A stretch of 64,000 nt of DNA. Origin: Haloplanus rubicundus (lineage in GTDB: Archaea; Halobacteriota; Halobacteria; Halobacteriales; Haloferacaceae). Under the pieces are notes generated by a model. The model was not told where the DNA came from. It made no database searches and saw nothing but the letters and a program-made list of their open reading frames with translations. Below, one piece after another: positions 51,760 to 61,617 of the stretch. Where the stretch lies: positions 1,302,001 to 1,366,000 of the forward strand of contig NZ_CP031148.1 of NCBI RefSeq assembly GCF_003342675.1, written 5' to 3'. The stretch's first letter is position 1, and each line of letters begins with the position of its first letter. The position numbers were made by a program, and so were the translations under genes.

Positions 51760-54501
51760 ATGAGTACCGAAACCGAAGCCGACCTCGACACGAACGGGGA
51801 CGACTGGCACACGCGTTCCGTCGACCGAGTTCTCGGCGACCTCGACACGAACGAAGACGGCCTCACACAGGCGACGGCCGAGAGTCGTCTGGAGGAGTAC
51901 GGGCACAACGAAATACACGAGGGAGAGGATATCTCACCCGTCGAACTCTTCGTCTCACAGTTTCGGGACGTTCTCATCTATATCCTGATATTCGCGGCTC
52001 TCCTCTCGCTCGGAGTTGGGTTCCTTCCGGGTGAGGACCCGAACTACGTCGACGCGGGACTCATCCTCCTCATCCTGCTCGGCAACGGGATTTTCGGCTT
52101 CGTGCAGGACTACCGCGCCGAACAGGCCATGGAGAAATTACGGGAGCTCTCCGCCCCGGAGACGGCTGTACTGCGGGACGGAGAGAAACGGACGATAGCC
52201 GCTACCCAAGTCGTCCCCGGTGATATCGTCGTCATCGAACAGGGTGACGCGATTCCCGCGGACGCCCGACTCATCGAGGTCACGAACCTGGAGACGATGG
52301 AAGCCCCGCTGACGGGCGAGAGCGCCAGCGTCGCCAAAGAGACCGGCGCACTCGACGCGGCGACGCCGCTCGCAGAGCGGTCCAACATGGTCTACATGAA
52401 CACGGACGCGGTCAAAGGCCACGGTAAGGCCGTCGTCGTGGAGACGGGGATGGATACTGAAGTCGGGGGGATCGCGTCCCAGATCCAGGAAGCGGAAGAG
52501 GGGAAGACGCCGTTTCAAGAGGAGGTCGACGAACTCGGACGGCGTATCGGCTACGGTGTCGGGGCGCTCATCGCTCTCGTCGTCGTCGTGCAGTTCCTCT
52601 TCACCGAAGCCGACGGGATTGCGATTCTCCTGACGGCCGTCACCCTCGCAGTGGCCGCCGTTCCGGAAGGCCTCCCCGCAGTGGTGACGCTGACGCTCGC
52701 GCTCGGGTCGAAGAAGATGGTCGACAAGAACGCGCTGGTTCGCCGCCTCGCCGTCGTCGAGAGTCTCGGAGCGGTCGATGTCATTCTAACCGACAAGACG
52801 GGGACGCTCACCGAGAACCAGATGACGGTCAAACGAATCGCGTTCGGCGACGACGTGTACCAGGTGACGGGTGCTGGACTCGACCTCGAGGGCGAATTCA
52901 GACGTGACGACGAGACGGTCGACCCGGCGACGCTCGAACCGGTGTTACGATGTGGCGCGTTCTGTAACAACGCCGAGCGAGCCCCCGATTCGGAGGACGA
53001 GGAGTACTACGGTGATCCGACGGAAGTGGCGTTGCTCGTCTCGGCCGAGAAAGCAGGTATCAAAAATGACGTGGAGCGCGTCCGTGAAGTCCCGTTCTCG
53101 TCCGAGCGAAAACGGATGACCGTCGTCGTCGAGGCTGAGGGCGACCACGTCGCGTACATGAAAGGCGCTCCCGAAACCGTGTTGGAGCGGTGTAACCGCG
53201 TCCTCGTCGACGGCGAGATGCGGGAGCTAACCGACGAGACGCGACGGCAGATCCTCGAACGGACCGAATCGTTCGCCGGCGACGCACTTCGAGTGATCGG
53301 GTTCGCCCGGAAAGCGGTCGACGATCCGGACGCCGACGAGGATTCGCTCGAACGAGGACTGGTCTTTCTCGGTTTGCAGGGCATGATCGACCCACCACGT
53401 GCGGAAGTCGACGAAGCCGTCACCGACTGTCGGGACGCTGGTATTCGCGTCGTCATGGCGACTGGCGACAATCTCGAGACGGCGAAGGCGATCGGCGGGG
53501 AGATCGGATTCGACCCCGATGGTGCGATGACCGGTGCCGACGTCGAGGGGTTGAGCGACAAGGAACTCCGGGAGGCCGTCGAGGATGTCGAGGTGTTTGC
53601 CCGAGTCTCCCCCGACCACAAGGTCCGCATCCTCGAGGCGTTGCAGGCGAACGGCCACCGCGTGGCGATGACGGGCGACGGTGTCAACGATGCGCCCGGA
53701 GTTCGCAATGCCGATGTCGGCATCGCCATGGGCATCCGTGGGACTGACGTCACCCAGGAAGCGTCCGACATGGTACTCCAGGACGACAACTTCGTGACGA
53801 TCAGGGATGCGATCGCGGAGGGACGCGGCATCTTCGACAACATCCGGAAATTCGTCAATCTGTTACTGTCGGCGAACGCCGGGGAAGTCCTCACCGTCTT
53901 CATCGGCGTCCTCGTCGGCAGTATTCTCTTCCCCGAACTGTTCGCGGCCCAGTCGGAGGCGCTCATCCTCACGCCGGTCATGCTACTGTGGATAAATCTC
54001 GTCACCGACGGCCTGCCGGCGCTTGCCCTCGGCGTCGATCCAAAGTCGCCGGATGTCCTCGAACGGGAGCCCCGGGAGTCGAACGAACCAGTCATCGACA
54101 CGCGTGTTCTTATGTCCATCCTCACGATCGGCGTGACCCTGACCGTAGTCGGTCTCGTGGTCTTCTTCGAGGCACTGGCGACGTTCGAGGAGCTACTCGT
54201 CGCCCAGACGCTCCTGTTCACCTTCTTCGTCGTCTCGGAGATGGGAATCATCCAAGTCATCCGACGCCGGTTCGGCCAGGGAGTGCTCTCGAATCGGTGG
54301 CTCGTGGGCGCTGTAGTGTCCTCGCTGATCCTCCAGTTGCTCGTTCTCTACACCCCGATCGCCGGACTCTTCGGCGTCTACGGCATCGACCTCTCTGGGT
54401 GGCTGGACATCGTCGCCGCGGTGTCGGTCGTCGTCGTCGGCAACTACCTGCTGTCGATGGCCGCCGATCGGCTACTCGGGACGGAGCCGTCGATCGACTG
54501 A
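51760..54501 (+). CDS. P-type cation ATPase, P2A (calcium-type)
   Basis: 913 residues. TGES (actuator) lies near residue 187 and the phosphorylation site DKTGTLTENQ at about 345. KGAPETVLERC and the hinge ATGDNLETAKAIGGE, MTGDGVNDAPGVRNADVGIAMG complete the catalytic set. Membrane helix 4 has PEGLPAV and helix 6 NLVTDGLPALALG, the Ca-binding pattern of SERCA-type pumps. Ten membrane helices are expected. It exports Ca2+ or a similar divalent ion. It faces away from the thiolase operon. Confidence 0.92.
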   Translation: MSTETEADLDTNGDDWHTRSVDRVLGDLDTNEDGLTQATAESRLEEYGHNEIHEGEDISPVELFVSQFRDVLIYILIFAALLSLGVGFLPGEDPNYVDAGLILLILLGNGIFGFVQDYRAEQAMEKLRELSAPETAVLRDGEKRTIAATQVVPGDIVVIEQGDAIPADARLIEVTNLETMEAPLTGESASVAKETGALDAATPLAERSNMVYMNTDAVKGHGKAVVVETGMDTEVGGIASQIQEAEEGKTPFQEEVDELGRRIGYGVGALIALVVVVQFLFTEADGIAILLTAVTLAVAAVPEGLPAVVTLTLALGSKKMVDKNALVRRLAVVESLGAVDVILTDKTGTLTENQMTVKRIAFGDDVYQVTGAGLDLEGEFRRDDETVDPATLEPVLRCGAFCNNAERAPDSEDEEYYGDPTEVALLVSAEKAGIKNDVERVREVPFSSERKRMTVVVEAEGDHVAYMKGAPETVLERCNRVLVDGEMRELTDETRRQILERTESFAGDALRVIGFARKAVDDPDADEDSLERGLVFLGLQGMIDPPRAEVDEAVTDCRDAGIRVVMATGDNLETAKAIGGEIGFDPDGAMTGADVEGLSDKELREAVEDVEVFARVSPDHKVRILEALQANGHRVAMTGDGVNDAPGVRNADVGIAMGIRGTDVTQEASDMVLQDDNFVTIRDAIAEGRGIFDNIRKFVNLLLSANAGEVLTVFIGVLVGSILFPELFAAQSEALILTPVMLLWINLVTDGLPALALGVDPKSPDVLEREPRESNEPVIDTRVLMSILTIGVTLTVVGLVVFFEALATFEELLVAQTLLFTFFVVSEMGIIQVIRRRFGQGVLSNRWLVGAVVSSLILQLLVLYTPIAGLFGVYGIDLSGWLDIVAAVSVVVVGNYLLSMAADRLLGTEPSID

Positions 54502-54514
54502 CGATCGGTGGGCC

Positions 54515-55246
54515 TCAGTGGGCCGTCCACCCGCCGTCGATCGGTATGTTCGCGCCGGTTACGTAGCCCGCTCCGTCGGAGGCCAGAAACACTGCGAGTG
54601 GGGCGATCTCCTCGGGCTGTGCCGGCCGGTTCATCGGCGTGTTGTCCCGGACGTAACTGTAGAAGCGATCGGTTTCGAGCAACTCCTCGGTCATCGGGGT
54701 TTCGACGAATCCCGGACAGATGCTGTTGACGCGGACGCCCTCTTCGGCGTAGTCGACGGCAACCTGTTGGGTGAAGTTCACGACGCCACCCTTCGCCGCG
54801 GAGTAGGCCGCTGCGCCTTTGCCCCCAACCAGCCCATAGATCGAGGCCGTATTGATGATACAGCCATCCGTCTCCTCCAGGTGTGGGAGTGCAGCTTTCG
54901 TCCCGTGCATGACGCCGTCGAGGTCAGTCTGGACGACATTTCCCCATTCGTCTAACTCCATCTCCTCGACGGGGGTTTCGCTCGCGATGCCGGCGTTGTT
55001 TACCATCACATCGAGTTTGCCGAACTCGTCGACGGTCGTCTCGACGAGTTCCTCGACTTGATCGTACTCCCGAACGTCGGTCTGGACGTACGTGCATCCG
55101 ATTTCGTCGGCAACCTCGGTTCCCTCCGACTCGGTACGGCTCGCGATGACGACGTTCGCACCTTCCTCGACGTACGCAGTCGCAATCGCTTTCCCAATGC
55201 CTGATGACCCACCCGTGACAATCGCGGTTTTTCCCTCTAATTGCAT
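54515..55246 (-). CDS. SDR-family dehydrogenase (3-oxoacyl-CoA/ACP reductase-like)
   Basis: 243 residues from ATG 55244-55246. The cofactor site is TGGSSGIG (11-18), NNAG is at 83-86, and the catalytic Ser135, Tyr148 and Lys152 are all present. The end FLASDGAGYVTGANIPIDGG is the standard SDR tail. ASRTESE after strand 2 suggests NADP preference. With thiolase and PhaC nearby it could reduce acetoacetyl-CoA, but SDR substrate cannot be fixed from sequence. It is convergent with the P-type ATPase gene (13-base gap). Confidence 0.88.
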   Translation of the reverse strand: MQLEGKTAIVTGGSSGIGKAIATAYVEEGANVVIASRTESEGTEVADEIGCTYVQTDVREYDQVEELVETTVDEFGKLDVMVNNAGIASETPVEEMELDEWGNVVQTDLDGVMHGTKAALPHLEETDGCIINTASIYGLVGGKGAAAYSAAKGGVVNFTQQVAVDYAEEGVRVNSICPGFVETPMTEELLETDRFYSYVRDNTPMNRPAQPEEIAPLAVFLASDGAGYVTGANIPIDGGWTAH

Positions 55247-55559
55247 CGGTTCTCGATCAGTATTACAACAGCCAAAACAAAGTAGATGAGCCAGGTTCCC
55301 ATGCGTCGGCAATTGCGAATGGGTATTACACCACCGTTTGTTCCCATCTCGCAACAGGCGCAGCACTATTCGGAGCATGTGGACTAACACCTCTCTGTGC
55401 TGTAGTGCTCGACTCAGACCGAGCCCATACGTAACTCGGAGACAATCGGGACAGGTCGGTAGAGGGCGATACACCTCATTCGCATGTGCGACTGCGAAAA
55501 GTCGCTGAAGTGCTCAAAGAGAATCACCGTTCCTCAAGCGAAGCAACCTGCCCCCCGTC
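55247..55559. other. Intergenic stretch
   Basis: About 310 bases with no supported gene. It would hold the SDR promoter (AATACTG, TTGTTTTGG in minus sense) and the 3' end of the ribonucleotide reductase transcript. Confidence 0.5.
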
Positions 55560-57293
55560 TCACGATTCTTGGCGGGGGGAAACATAATCACACTCACCCA
55601 CGCACTCTTCTTTGAGTGGGCTCTCACCGAGTACCTGCTCGGGCTTTGACCCACTTCGGAAGACGGTGATTCCCTTGAGATCGAGATCACGCGCGGACAG
55701 GAAAATCTCTTTTACATCGTCGACCGAGGCGGATTGGGGGAGATTCACCGTCTTGCTCACCGCGTTATCGACGTGTTCCTGGAACGCCGCTTGAACCTGG
55801 AGATGGTGATCGGCTGGGACGTCGTGGGCCGTTTGGAATAGCCGCTTCACGTCGTCCGGAATCCGCTCGACATTCTGGATCGTGGTCCGACCATGGAGGT
55901 CTTCCACGAGTTCCTCGGAATAGAACCCTCGTTCTCTCGCCATATCGACGAAACGGTCGTTGACGATGTCTAGCCCGCCCATCACGTGCTTCGTGTACGC
56001 CACGTTGTAGATGGGTTCGATACTGGCTGAACACCCCGCGATGAGTGAAATCGTCCCCGTGGGGGCGATGGTCGTGGTCGTGGCGTTCCGCATCGGCGCC
56101 TCCCGGATCGAGTTTTCCCACTCCGGAAACGGTTCGCGTTCGTCCGCCAGTTGCCGAGACGCCGCCCACGATTCCTCGTGAACGAACTCCATCAACTCGT
56201 CCGCGAACTCGACGGCTCCCTCGGAGACGTAGGGAATTCGGAGGTCGACGAGCATGTCGTGAAAGCCCATCACGCCGAGACCCAATCTACGCGTGTTGGT
56301 CACCATCTCCTCGATCTCGGGCACGGGGAACTCCGACATCTCGATCGCGTTGTCGAGAAAGCGCACGGCGAGGTGGACGGTGTCGCGGAGCTTCTCCCAG
56401 TCGACTTCCTCGCCGTCGGTGTGCTGGCCGAGGTTGATCGAGCCGAGGATACACGCCTCGTATGGGAGTTCGGGCACTTCGCCACAGGGGTTCGTCGCCT
56501 CGATCCGTCCGAGGTGGGGTGTCGGATTGTGCTCGTTGATCGTATCGAGAAACAACAGTCCCGGATCGCCGGTTTCCCACGCTGCTTCGGCGATTTCATC
56601 GAGAATAGCGTCGGGAGTCGCTTGCCGAACGGTGGCATCCGTTCGTGGATTCACGATCTCGTAGGCGTCTCCGGACGCGTGGGCCTCCCAAAACTCGGCG
56701 TCCGTCGCCACGGAGAGATTGAAATTCCGCAGTACGTCGTCGTCCGATTTGCTGGTGATGAACTCCTCGACATCGGGATGTGTCACGTCGAGGACACCCA
56801 TATTCGCGCCGCGGCGGCGGCCCCCCTGTTTGATCTGTTCGGTCGCGGCATCGAATATTTTCATGAAGCTCACCGGTCCCGACGCGACACCACCCGTTTT
56901 TTTCACGACGTCGCCCTCGGGACGTAGCTGCGAAAACGAAAAACCAGTCCCCCCGCCGCTCTGGTGAATGAGTGCGGTCTGCTTGACGGCCGTGAATATC
57001 GAGTCGATCGAGTCCTCGACCGGCAGGACGAAGCAGGCAGCGAGTTGCTGGAGTTCGGTGCCAGCGTTCATCAGTGTCGGAGAGTTCGGGAGAAAATCGA
57101 GATTGCTGATCGCCTCGTAGAATCGCTCTTCGGTCGGTTCGACATCACCACCGAACTGTGCCTCGGCCGTCGCGAGATCTGCAGCGACCCGACGAAACAT
57201 TTCGTCCGGCGTTTCGACGATGGTTCCCTCCTCGTCCTGTTGCAGATACCGCCGATGGAGAACGGTCTCGGCAACACTGTCGAGTGAGTCCAT
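55560..57293 (-). CDS. nrdJ: B12-dependent (class II) ribonucleotide reductase, short form
   Basis: 577 residues from ATG 57291-57293. It has NSPTLMNAG and AACFVLPVEDS (first redox Cys), GGGTGFSFSQLRP, the active-site block ATNPCGEVPELPYEACILGSINL, and NATTTTIAPTGTISLIAGCSASIEP. The C-terminal CVGEC can act as the shuttle cysteine pair. It lacks an N-terminal ATP-cone and is much shorter than the main haloarchaeal enzyme, resembling NrdZ-type short enzymes. Class II enzymes work with or without oxygen, which fits a role in repair or survival under low oxygen. Confidence 0.9.
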   Translation of the reverse strand: MDSLDSVAETVLHRRYLQQDEEGTIVETPDEMFRRVAADLATAEAQFGGDVEPTEERFYEAISNLDFLPNSPTLMNAGTELQQLAACFVLPVEDSIDSIFTAVKQTALIHQSGGGTGFSFSQLRPEGDVVKKTGGVASGPVSFMKIFDAATEQIKQGGRRRGANMGVLDVTHPDVEEFITSKSDDDVLRNFNLSVATDAEFWEAHASGDAYEIVNPRTDATVRQATPDAILDEIAEAAWETGDPGLLFLDTINEHNPTPHLGRIEATNPCGEVPELPYEACILGSINLGQHTDGEEVDWEKLRDTVHLAVRFLDNAIEMSEFPVPEIEEMVTNTRRLGLGVMGFHDMLVDLRIPYVSEGAVEFADELMEFVHEESWAASRQLADEREPFPEWENSIREAPMRNATTTTIAPTGTISLIAGCSASIEPIYNVAYTKHVMGGLDIVNDRFVDMARERGFYSEELVEDLHGRTTIQNVERIPDDVKRLFQTAHDVPADHHLQVQAAFQEHVDNAVSKTVNLPQSASVDDVKEIFLSARDLDLKGITVFRSGSKPEQVLGESPLKEECVGECDYVSPRQES

Positions 57294-57397
57294 AGGTCTA
57301 GACGAGTTGCGCGTTGTCTTAAGACGTGCTCTCACTCCACACACTCACAAACTCTCGCAGAGCATCGACGAGTGGCACGCTCGCAAATGGGGTTCTG

Positions 57398-58558
57398 TCA
57401 GTCGTCGGTTCGTAGTTCCGTCACCTTCGCTATATTCCACGCGTATCCTCTCTCGTCTTCAGGCGTCTCGAGGACCATCGGCTTCTCGCGAAGCGCGTCA
57501 TAGTTGACGAACTGGCGAAAGCCCGCCTCACCGATTTCTCCCTCGCCGATGTGCTCGTGCTCGTCTTTCTCGGAACCGAGCGGATGTTTCGAGTCGTTGA
57601 GGTGGAGATACTGCACGTTCTCGATGCCGACGGTCGAATCGATTTCCTCGACGAGATCGTCCACCGCCGCTTCGTCGGTGAAGTCGTACCCCGCAGCGAA
57701 GAGATGGCACGTGTCGAGGTAGATCCCGAGATCACCGTACCCGTAGACTGATGCCTCCACCATGTCATCGAGGTCTTCGAGTCGCTTGCCGACTGTGGTG
57801 CCCTTTCCGGCCGTGTTCTCCAGCAGAAGCGTCACGTTGCTCGGTACGTCGACCTCGGACAGCCGCTCGCCGACGTTCTCGATACCCATCTCCTCGCCGG
57901 CACCGGTATGGGCTCCGGGGTGAAACACGTAGTACGGAACGTCTAGCGTCGCCGCTGCATCGAGTTCATCCTGCACACAGTCGAGAGACTTGCTCGCGAG
58001 TAGGTTCGTCGACGTCCCGATGACGGTGAGCATGCCGCCCAGCATCGCGGCGAACGAGAGCGGAATGAGAAGCTTCGACGGCGAGGTGCCGGTCTTCCGG
58101 GCGAGCTCCGTGACAGCGGGGATCAGTACGGCGACGATGGGGGTGTTGTTGACGAAACCCGCTGACGGGCCACCCAGCCCGACTGTCGCGAGGAGTTGAC
58201 GGGATTCGCTGTCGCCCGCGAACGTCTCCATCTTTCGCGTGAGTATCTGGATGATTCCGGTCTGTCGTACCCCCTCGCTGAGGACGAACATCGCCAGCAC
58301 AGTGATGGTCGCGGGATTCGAGAAGCCCGAGACGCCTTCCTCGGGGGAGACACCCGTCCACGGACCGAGGAGGATCAACACGACCATCAGGGCGATCGCG
58401 GTGGTGTCGATCGAAACCGGCTGGAAGATGAACAGGACGAGCGCGACGACGATGACCGCAAGAACGACGAGTACGTCGACAGAGACTGGCAGTTGCACGG
58501 GAAACTGCTGGAGTAGTGCCAGCGGTGCCGGTACGGATCCGAGCAGTACGGTCGTCAC
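57398..58558 (-). CDS. Chimera: N-terminal half of an SLC13-type permease fused in frame to most of endonuclease IV
   Basis: A 386-residue open frame from ATG 58556-58558. Residues 1 to about 189 are permease: several membrane segments with VNNTPIVAVLIPAV and VIGTSTNLLAS, the SLC13/DASS signature before its second half. From about 190 the sequence is endonuclease IV (Nfo): FHPGAHTGAGEEMG, LLLENTAGKG, YLDTCHLFAAGYD, LHLNDSKHPLGSEKDEHEHIGEG and MVLETPEDE. Its zinc ligands are present except the first His, which lies in the missing N-terminal part. The junction is near 57990. A deletion probably joined the two genes; neither function is likely to be whole. Confidence 0.8.
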   Translation of the reverse strand: MTTVLLGSVPAPLALLQQFPVQLPVSVDVLVVLAVIVVALVLFIFQPVSIDTTAIALMVVLILLGPWTGVSPEEGVSGFSNPATITVLAMFVLSEGVRQTGIIQILTRKMETFAGDSESRQLLATVGLGGPSAGFVNNTPIVAVLIPAVTELARKTGTSPSKLLIPLSFAAMLGGMLTVIGTSTNLLASKSLDCVQDELDAAATLDVPYYVFHPGAHTGAGEEMGIENVGERLSEVDVPSNVTLLLENTAGKGTTVGKRLEDLDDMVEASVYGYGDLGIYLDTCHLFAAGYDFTDEAAVDDLVEEIDSTVGIENVQYLHLNDSKHPLGSEKDEHEHIGEGEIGEAGFRQFVNYDALREKPMVLETPEDERGYAWNIAKVTELRTDD

Positions 58559-58864
58559 GAATCAACCGGGAGTAAATTCTCGTGGTGCCAACATAGTAGT
58601 ACGGTTCGCGCCTCTACATCCCCGGTGCTCAGCTAACACTGGTGCAATACACGGAGGGTGTGCGAACGCCTAACCTCGATAATTCTCGCTCCGTCACCCA
58701 GTATACTTGTGTACGGCAGTTTCCTACTCACGGCCGTACCTAGACACGGAATGTCTGGATTCTCGTCACTGTCCTGCTTTCGTGGCCGGAGACAGGGGAT
58801 GTGACTCACACCGCTTTTTTACTGTTATCGACCATGGCTACTCACAGGGACTTCTCCGCTGGAA

Positions 58865-61603
58865 ATGGATGAACATCCGATTCAAACGCCGTGGGCGAAA
58901 TCGTCTGATGAGATAGTAGCGCATTACGAGGTTTCTGTAGACGAGGGGCTGAGCGAGGACGAAGCCACAACCCGGCGCGAGCGGGTCGGCCCGAATGCGT
59001 TGCGCGAAGCGGAGCAGCGGGGCTGGTGGGGGGTTCTGGCGGACCAGTTCAAGAGCTTTATCGTCCTGTTGCTGGCGGTGGCGGGTGTGGCAGCTTTTGC
59101 ACTGAACGAGAACATCGAGGGCGTCGCTATCTTCGTCGTCCTCCTCATCAACGGGCTCATCGGGTTCGTGACCGAGATGCGGGCACTCAAATCGATGGAG
59201 AGTCTCCAGGAGATGGTCGAGATCGAGGCCCGCGTTCTGCGTGCGGGGGAGATCAGGGATGTTTCCGCGGAAGAGTTGGTACCGGGGGACATCGTGGTCC
59301 TCAACGCCGGGAACGTCGTTCCGGCCGACCTTCGAGTGATCGAGCCCTCCAAGCTCCAGGCCGACGAATCGGCCCTCACCGGCGAGTCCGTTCCCGTCGG
59401 AAAGACGAGCGACGTCCTCGAGGAAGACGTGGCCCTCGCCGAGCGGGAGAACATGCTCTACAAGGGGACGAGCGTGACGCGGGGGACCGCCGAAGCGATC
59501 GTGGTGGCCACGGGGATGGACACGGAACTCGGTAAGATCTCGGCGTCCCTTCTGGGAGAGGCTGAGGAGAAGACGCCGCTCCAGCAGAAGCTCGATGGTC
59601 TCGGGCGGAAACTCGTTCCGTTCCTGCTCGTCGTGGCTGCAATCGTCCTCGTCTCTGGATGGCTCAGGGGCCAGGATCTGTATCTGATGGTCGAGACGGC
59701 CATCGCACTGGCGATCGCGACCATTCCGGAGGGGCTGCCGGTAGTCGCCACGCTCGTGCTCGCGCGCGGGATGTGGCGGATGGCGGACCGCAACGCCCTG
59801 ATCAACAACCTCGGCTCCGTCGAAACGCTGGGCTCGACGAACGTCATCTGTACCGACAAGACGGGCACGCTGACGGAGAACGAGATGACCGTCAGCCAGT
59901 ACGAGCTGGCCAACGGCTCGGTCGCCGTCACCGGGACCGGACTCGACACCGAGGGGACGTTCCAGCACGGCGACGAGGATCGGGATCAGCCACAGGATCC
60001 TGCCCTCCAGGAAGCGCTGGAAGTGGGCGTTCTCTGTAACAACGCGTCAGTGACTGAGGAGGATGACGAGACGGCTGTGACGGGTGATCCGACGGAAGCT
60101 GCCCTCCTGGTAGCGGGATTGAAGGCCGGGATCGATCGGGACGGTCTCCTCGAGTCGATGCCGGAGGCCCACGAGGTATCGTTCGATCCGTCCGTCAAAA
60201 TGATGGCGACCTACCACGAGTTGAACGGGAACTACAGGGTTGCCGTGAAGGGGGCGCCGGAGGCAGTCGTCGAGTCGTCGACCCGGCTGGTAACGGGTGA
60301 CGGCACCGATCCCCTCTCGGAAGATGACAAAGAAGAGTGGATTCAGAAGAGCGAAAACATGGCCGAAGACGGATTGCGCGTCCTCGCTCTCGCCAGGAAG
60401 GAGGTCGAGAGTACGGACGACCCGCCGTACGAGGAACTGTCGCTGCTCGGGTTGGTCGCCATGATCGATCCACCACGCGAGGAGGTCAAATCGACTATTA
60501 AGAACTGTCTGGACGCGGGGTTGCGAATTGTCATGGTGACCGGTGACCATCCTGGGACGGCTAGAAACATCGCCCGGAGTGTCGGGTTGATGGATCCGGA
60601 AGACGACGAGGTCATCCAGGGGAGCGAACTCGACGACCCCGAGAACCTGTCCCAGGACGAGATGGAGCGGTTCGTGAACGCGTCGGTCTTCGCGCGGGTC
60701 GCCCCGGAGAACAAGCTCGATCTGATCGGGATTCACCAGGCAGTCGGGTCGATCGTGGCCATGACCGGCGACGGGGTCAACGACGCGCCGGCGCTGAAGC
60801 GGGCCGACATCGGCGTCGCCATGGGTCAGCGAGGAACGCAAGTGGCCCAGGAGGCGGCGGACATGATCCTACGGGACGACAACTTCACCAGTATCTACCA
60901 CGCCATCAGGGAGGGGCGGATCATCTTCCGGAACATCCGGAAGTTCGTGCTGTATCTCATGTCCTGTAATCTCAGTGAATTGCTGGCTATTCTGATCGCC
61001 GCACTGCTGGGCTTTCCGCTGCCGTTGCTCCCGTTGCAGATCCTCTTTCTCAACGTCGTGACTGACATCTTCCCGGCGTTCGCGCTGGGGGCCTGTGGGG
61101 GCAGCAAGGAAATAATGAACACGCCGCCGAGAGATCCCGACGAGTCGATCCTGACCCGGACGCACTGGACCGAACTGGGGTTATACGGAACGATGATCGC
61201 AGTCGCGACTGTCGGCACGTTCGTGATCGGGGGTGGCATGTACGCCGGCGGCATGGGAGCCGAAGAGGTCGTCACCATGTCGTTCCTCACGCTAGCGTTC
61301 GCCCAACTCTGGCACGTGTTCAACATGCGAGAGCTCACATCCGGCATCGTGCGCAACGAGGTCACCAAGAACGCGTACGTCTGGGGTGCCCTCGGCCTGT
61401 CTGCCCTGCTGGTGATCGGCACCGTCTACCTGCCGGGGGTTTCGCTGGCACTGAGCACCGCCTCCATCGGTCTCGAAAGCTGGCTCGTCGTGCTTGGAAT
61501 GAGCCTGGTGCCCCTCGGCGCCGGGCAGGTGCTCTTGGAGTTTCGCCGTCGGTTCGGGACTCCGAAGCTGGGGACGCGACTCGAAGAGCTGTTGTTCGAT
61601 TGA
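58865..61603 (+). CDS. P-type cation ATPase, P2 type, second copy
   Basis: 912 residues. It has ALTGESVPV, DKTGTLTENEM at about 331, VKGAPEAVVES, VTGDHPGTARNIA and MTGDGVNDAPALKRADIGVAMG. Helix 4 has PEGLPVVAT and helix 6 NVVTDIFPAFALGACGG, where Asp-Gly of the Ca-type is replaced by Asp-Ile, so ion choice may differ from the pump at 51760 (Na/K- or Ca-like). The N-terminus has the cation_ATPase_N pattern (GLSEDEATTRRERVGPN). The gene has its own divergent 300-base upstream region. Confidence 0.92.
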   Translation: MDEHPIQTPWAKSSDEIVAHYEVSVDEGLSEDEATTRRERVGPNALREAEQRGWWGVLADQFKSFIVLLLAVAGVAAFALNENIEGVAIFVVLLINGLIGFVTEMRALKSMESLQEMVEIEARVLRAGEIRDVSAEELVPGDIVVLNAGNVVPADLRVIEPSKLQADESALTGESVPVGKTSDVLEEDVALAERENMLYKGTSVTRGTAEAIVVATGMDTELGKISASLLGEAEEKTPLQQKLDGLGRKLVPFLLVVAAIVLVSGWLRGQDLYLMVETAIALAIATIPEGLPVVATLVLARGMWRMADRNALINNLGSVETLGSTNVICTDKTGTLTENEMTVSQYELANGSVAVTGTGLDTEGTFQHGDEDRDQPQDPALQEALEVGVLCNNASVTEEDDETAVTGDPTEAALLVAGLKAGIDRDGLLESMPEAHEVSFDPSVKMMATYHELNGNYRVAVKGAPEAVVESSTRLVTGDGTDPLSEDDKEEWIQKSENMAEDGLRVLALARKEVESTDDPPYEELSLLGLVAMIDPPREEVKSTIKNCLDAGLRIVMVTGDHPGTARNIARSVGLMDPEDDEVIQGSELDDPENLSQDEMERFVNASVFARVAPENKLDLIGIHQAVGSIVAMTGDGVNDAPALKRADIGVAMGQRGTQVAQEAADMILRDDNFTSIYHAIREGRIIFRNIRKFVLYLMSCNLSELLAILIAALLGFPLPLLPLQILFLNVVTDIFPAFALGACGGSKEIMNTPPRDPDESILTRTHWTELGLYGTMIAVATVGTFVIGGGMYAGGMGAEEVVTMSFLTLAFAQLWHVFNMRELTSGIVRNEVTKNAYVWGALGLSALLVIGTVYLPGVSLALSTASIGLESWLVVLGMSLVPLGAGQVLLEFRRRFGTPKLGTRLEELLFD

Positions 61604-61617
61604 TTACGATCGGTTGG

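Noticed and set aside
53007-54260. Minus-strand frame of about 417 residues
   Set aside because: Antisense to the P-type ATPase; Ser/Arg-rich and without motifs.
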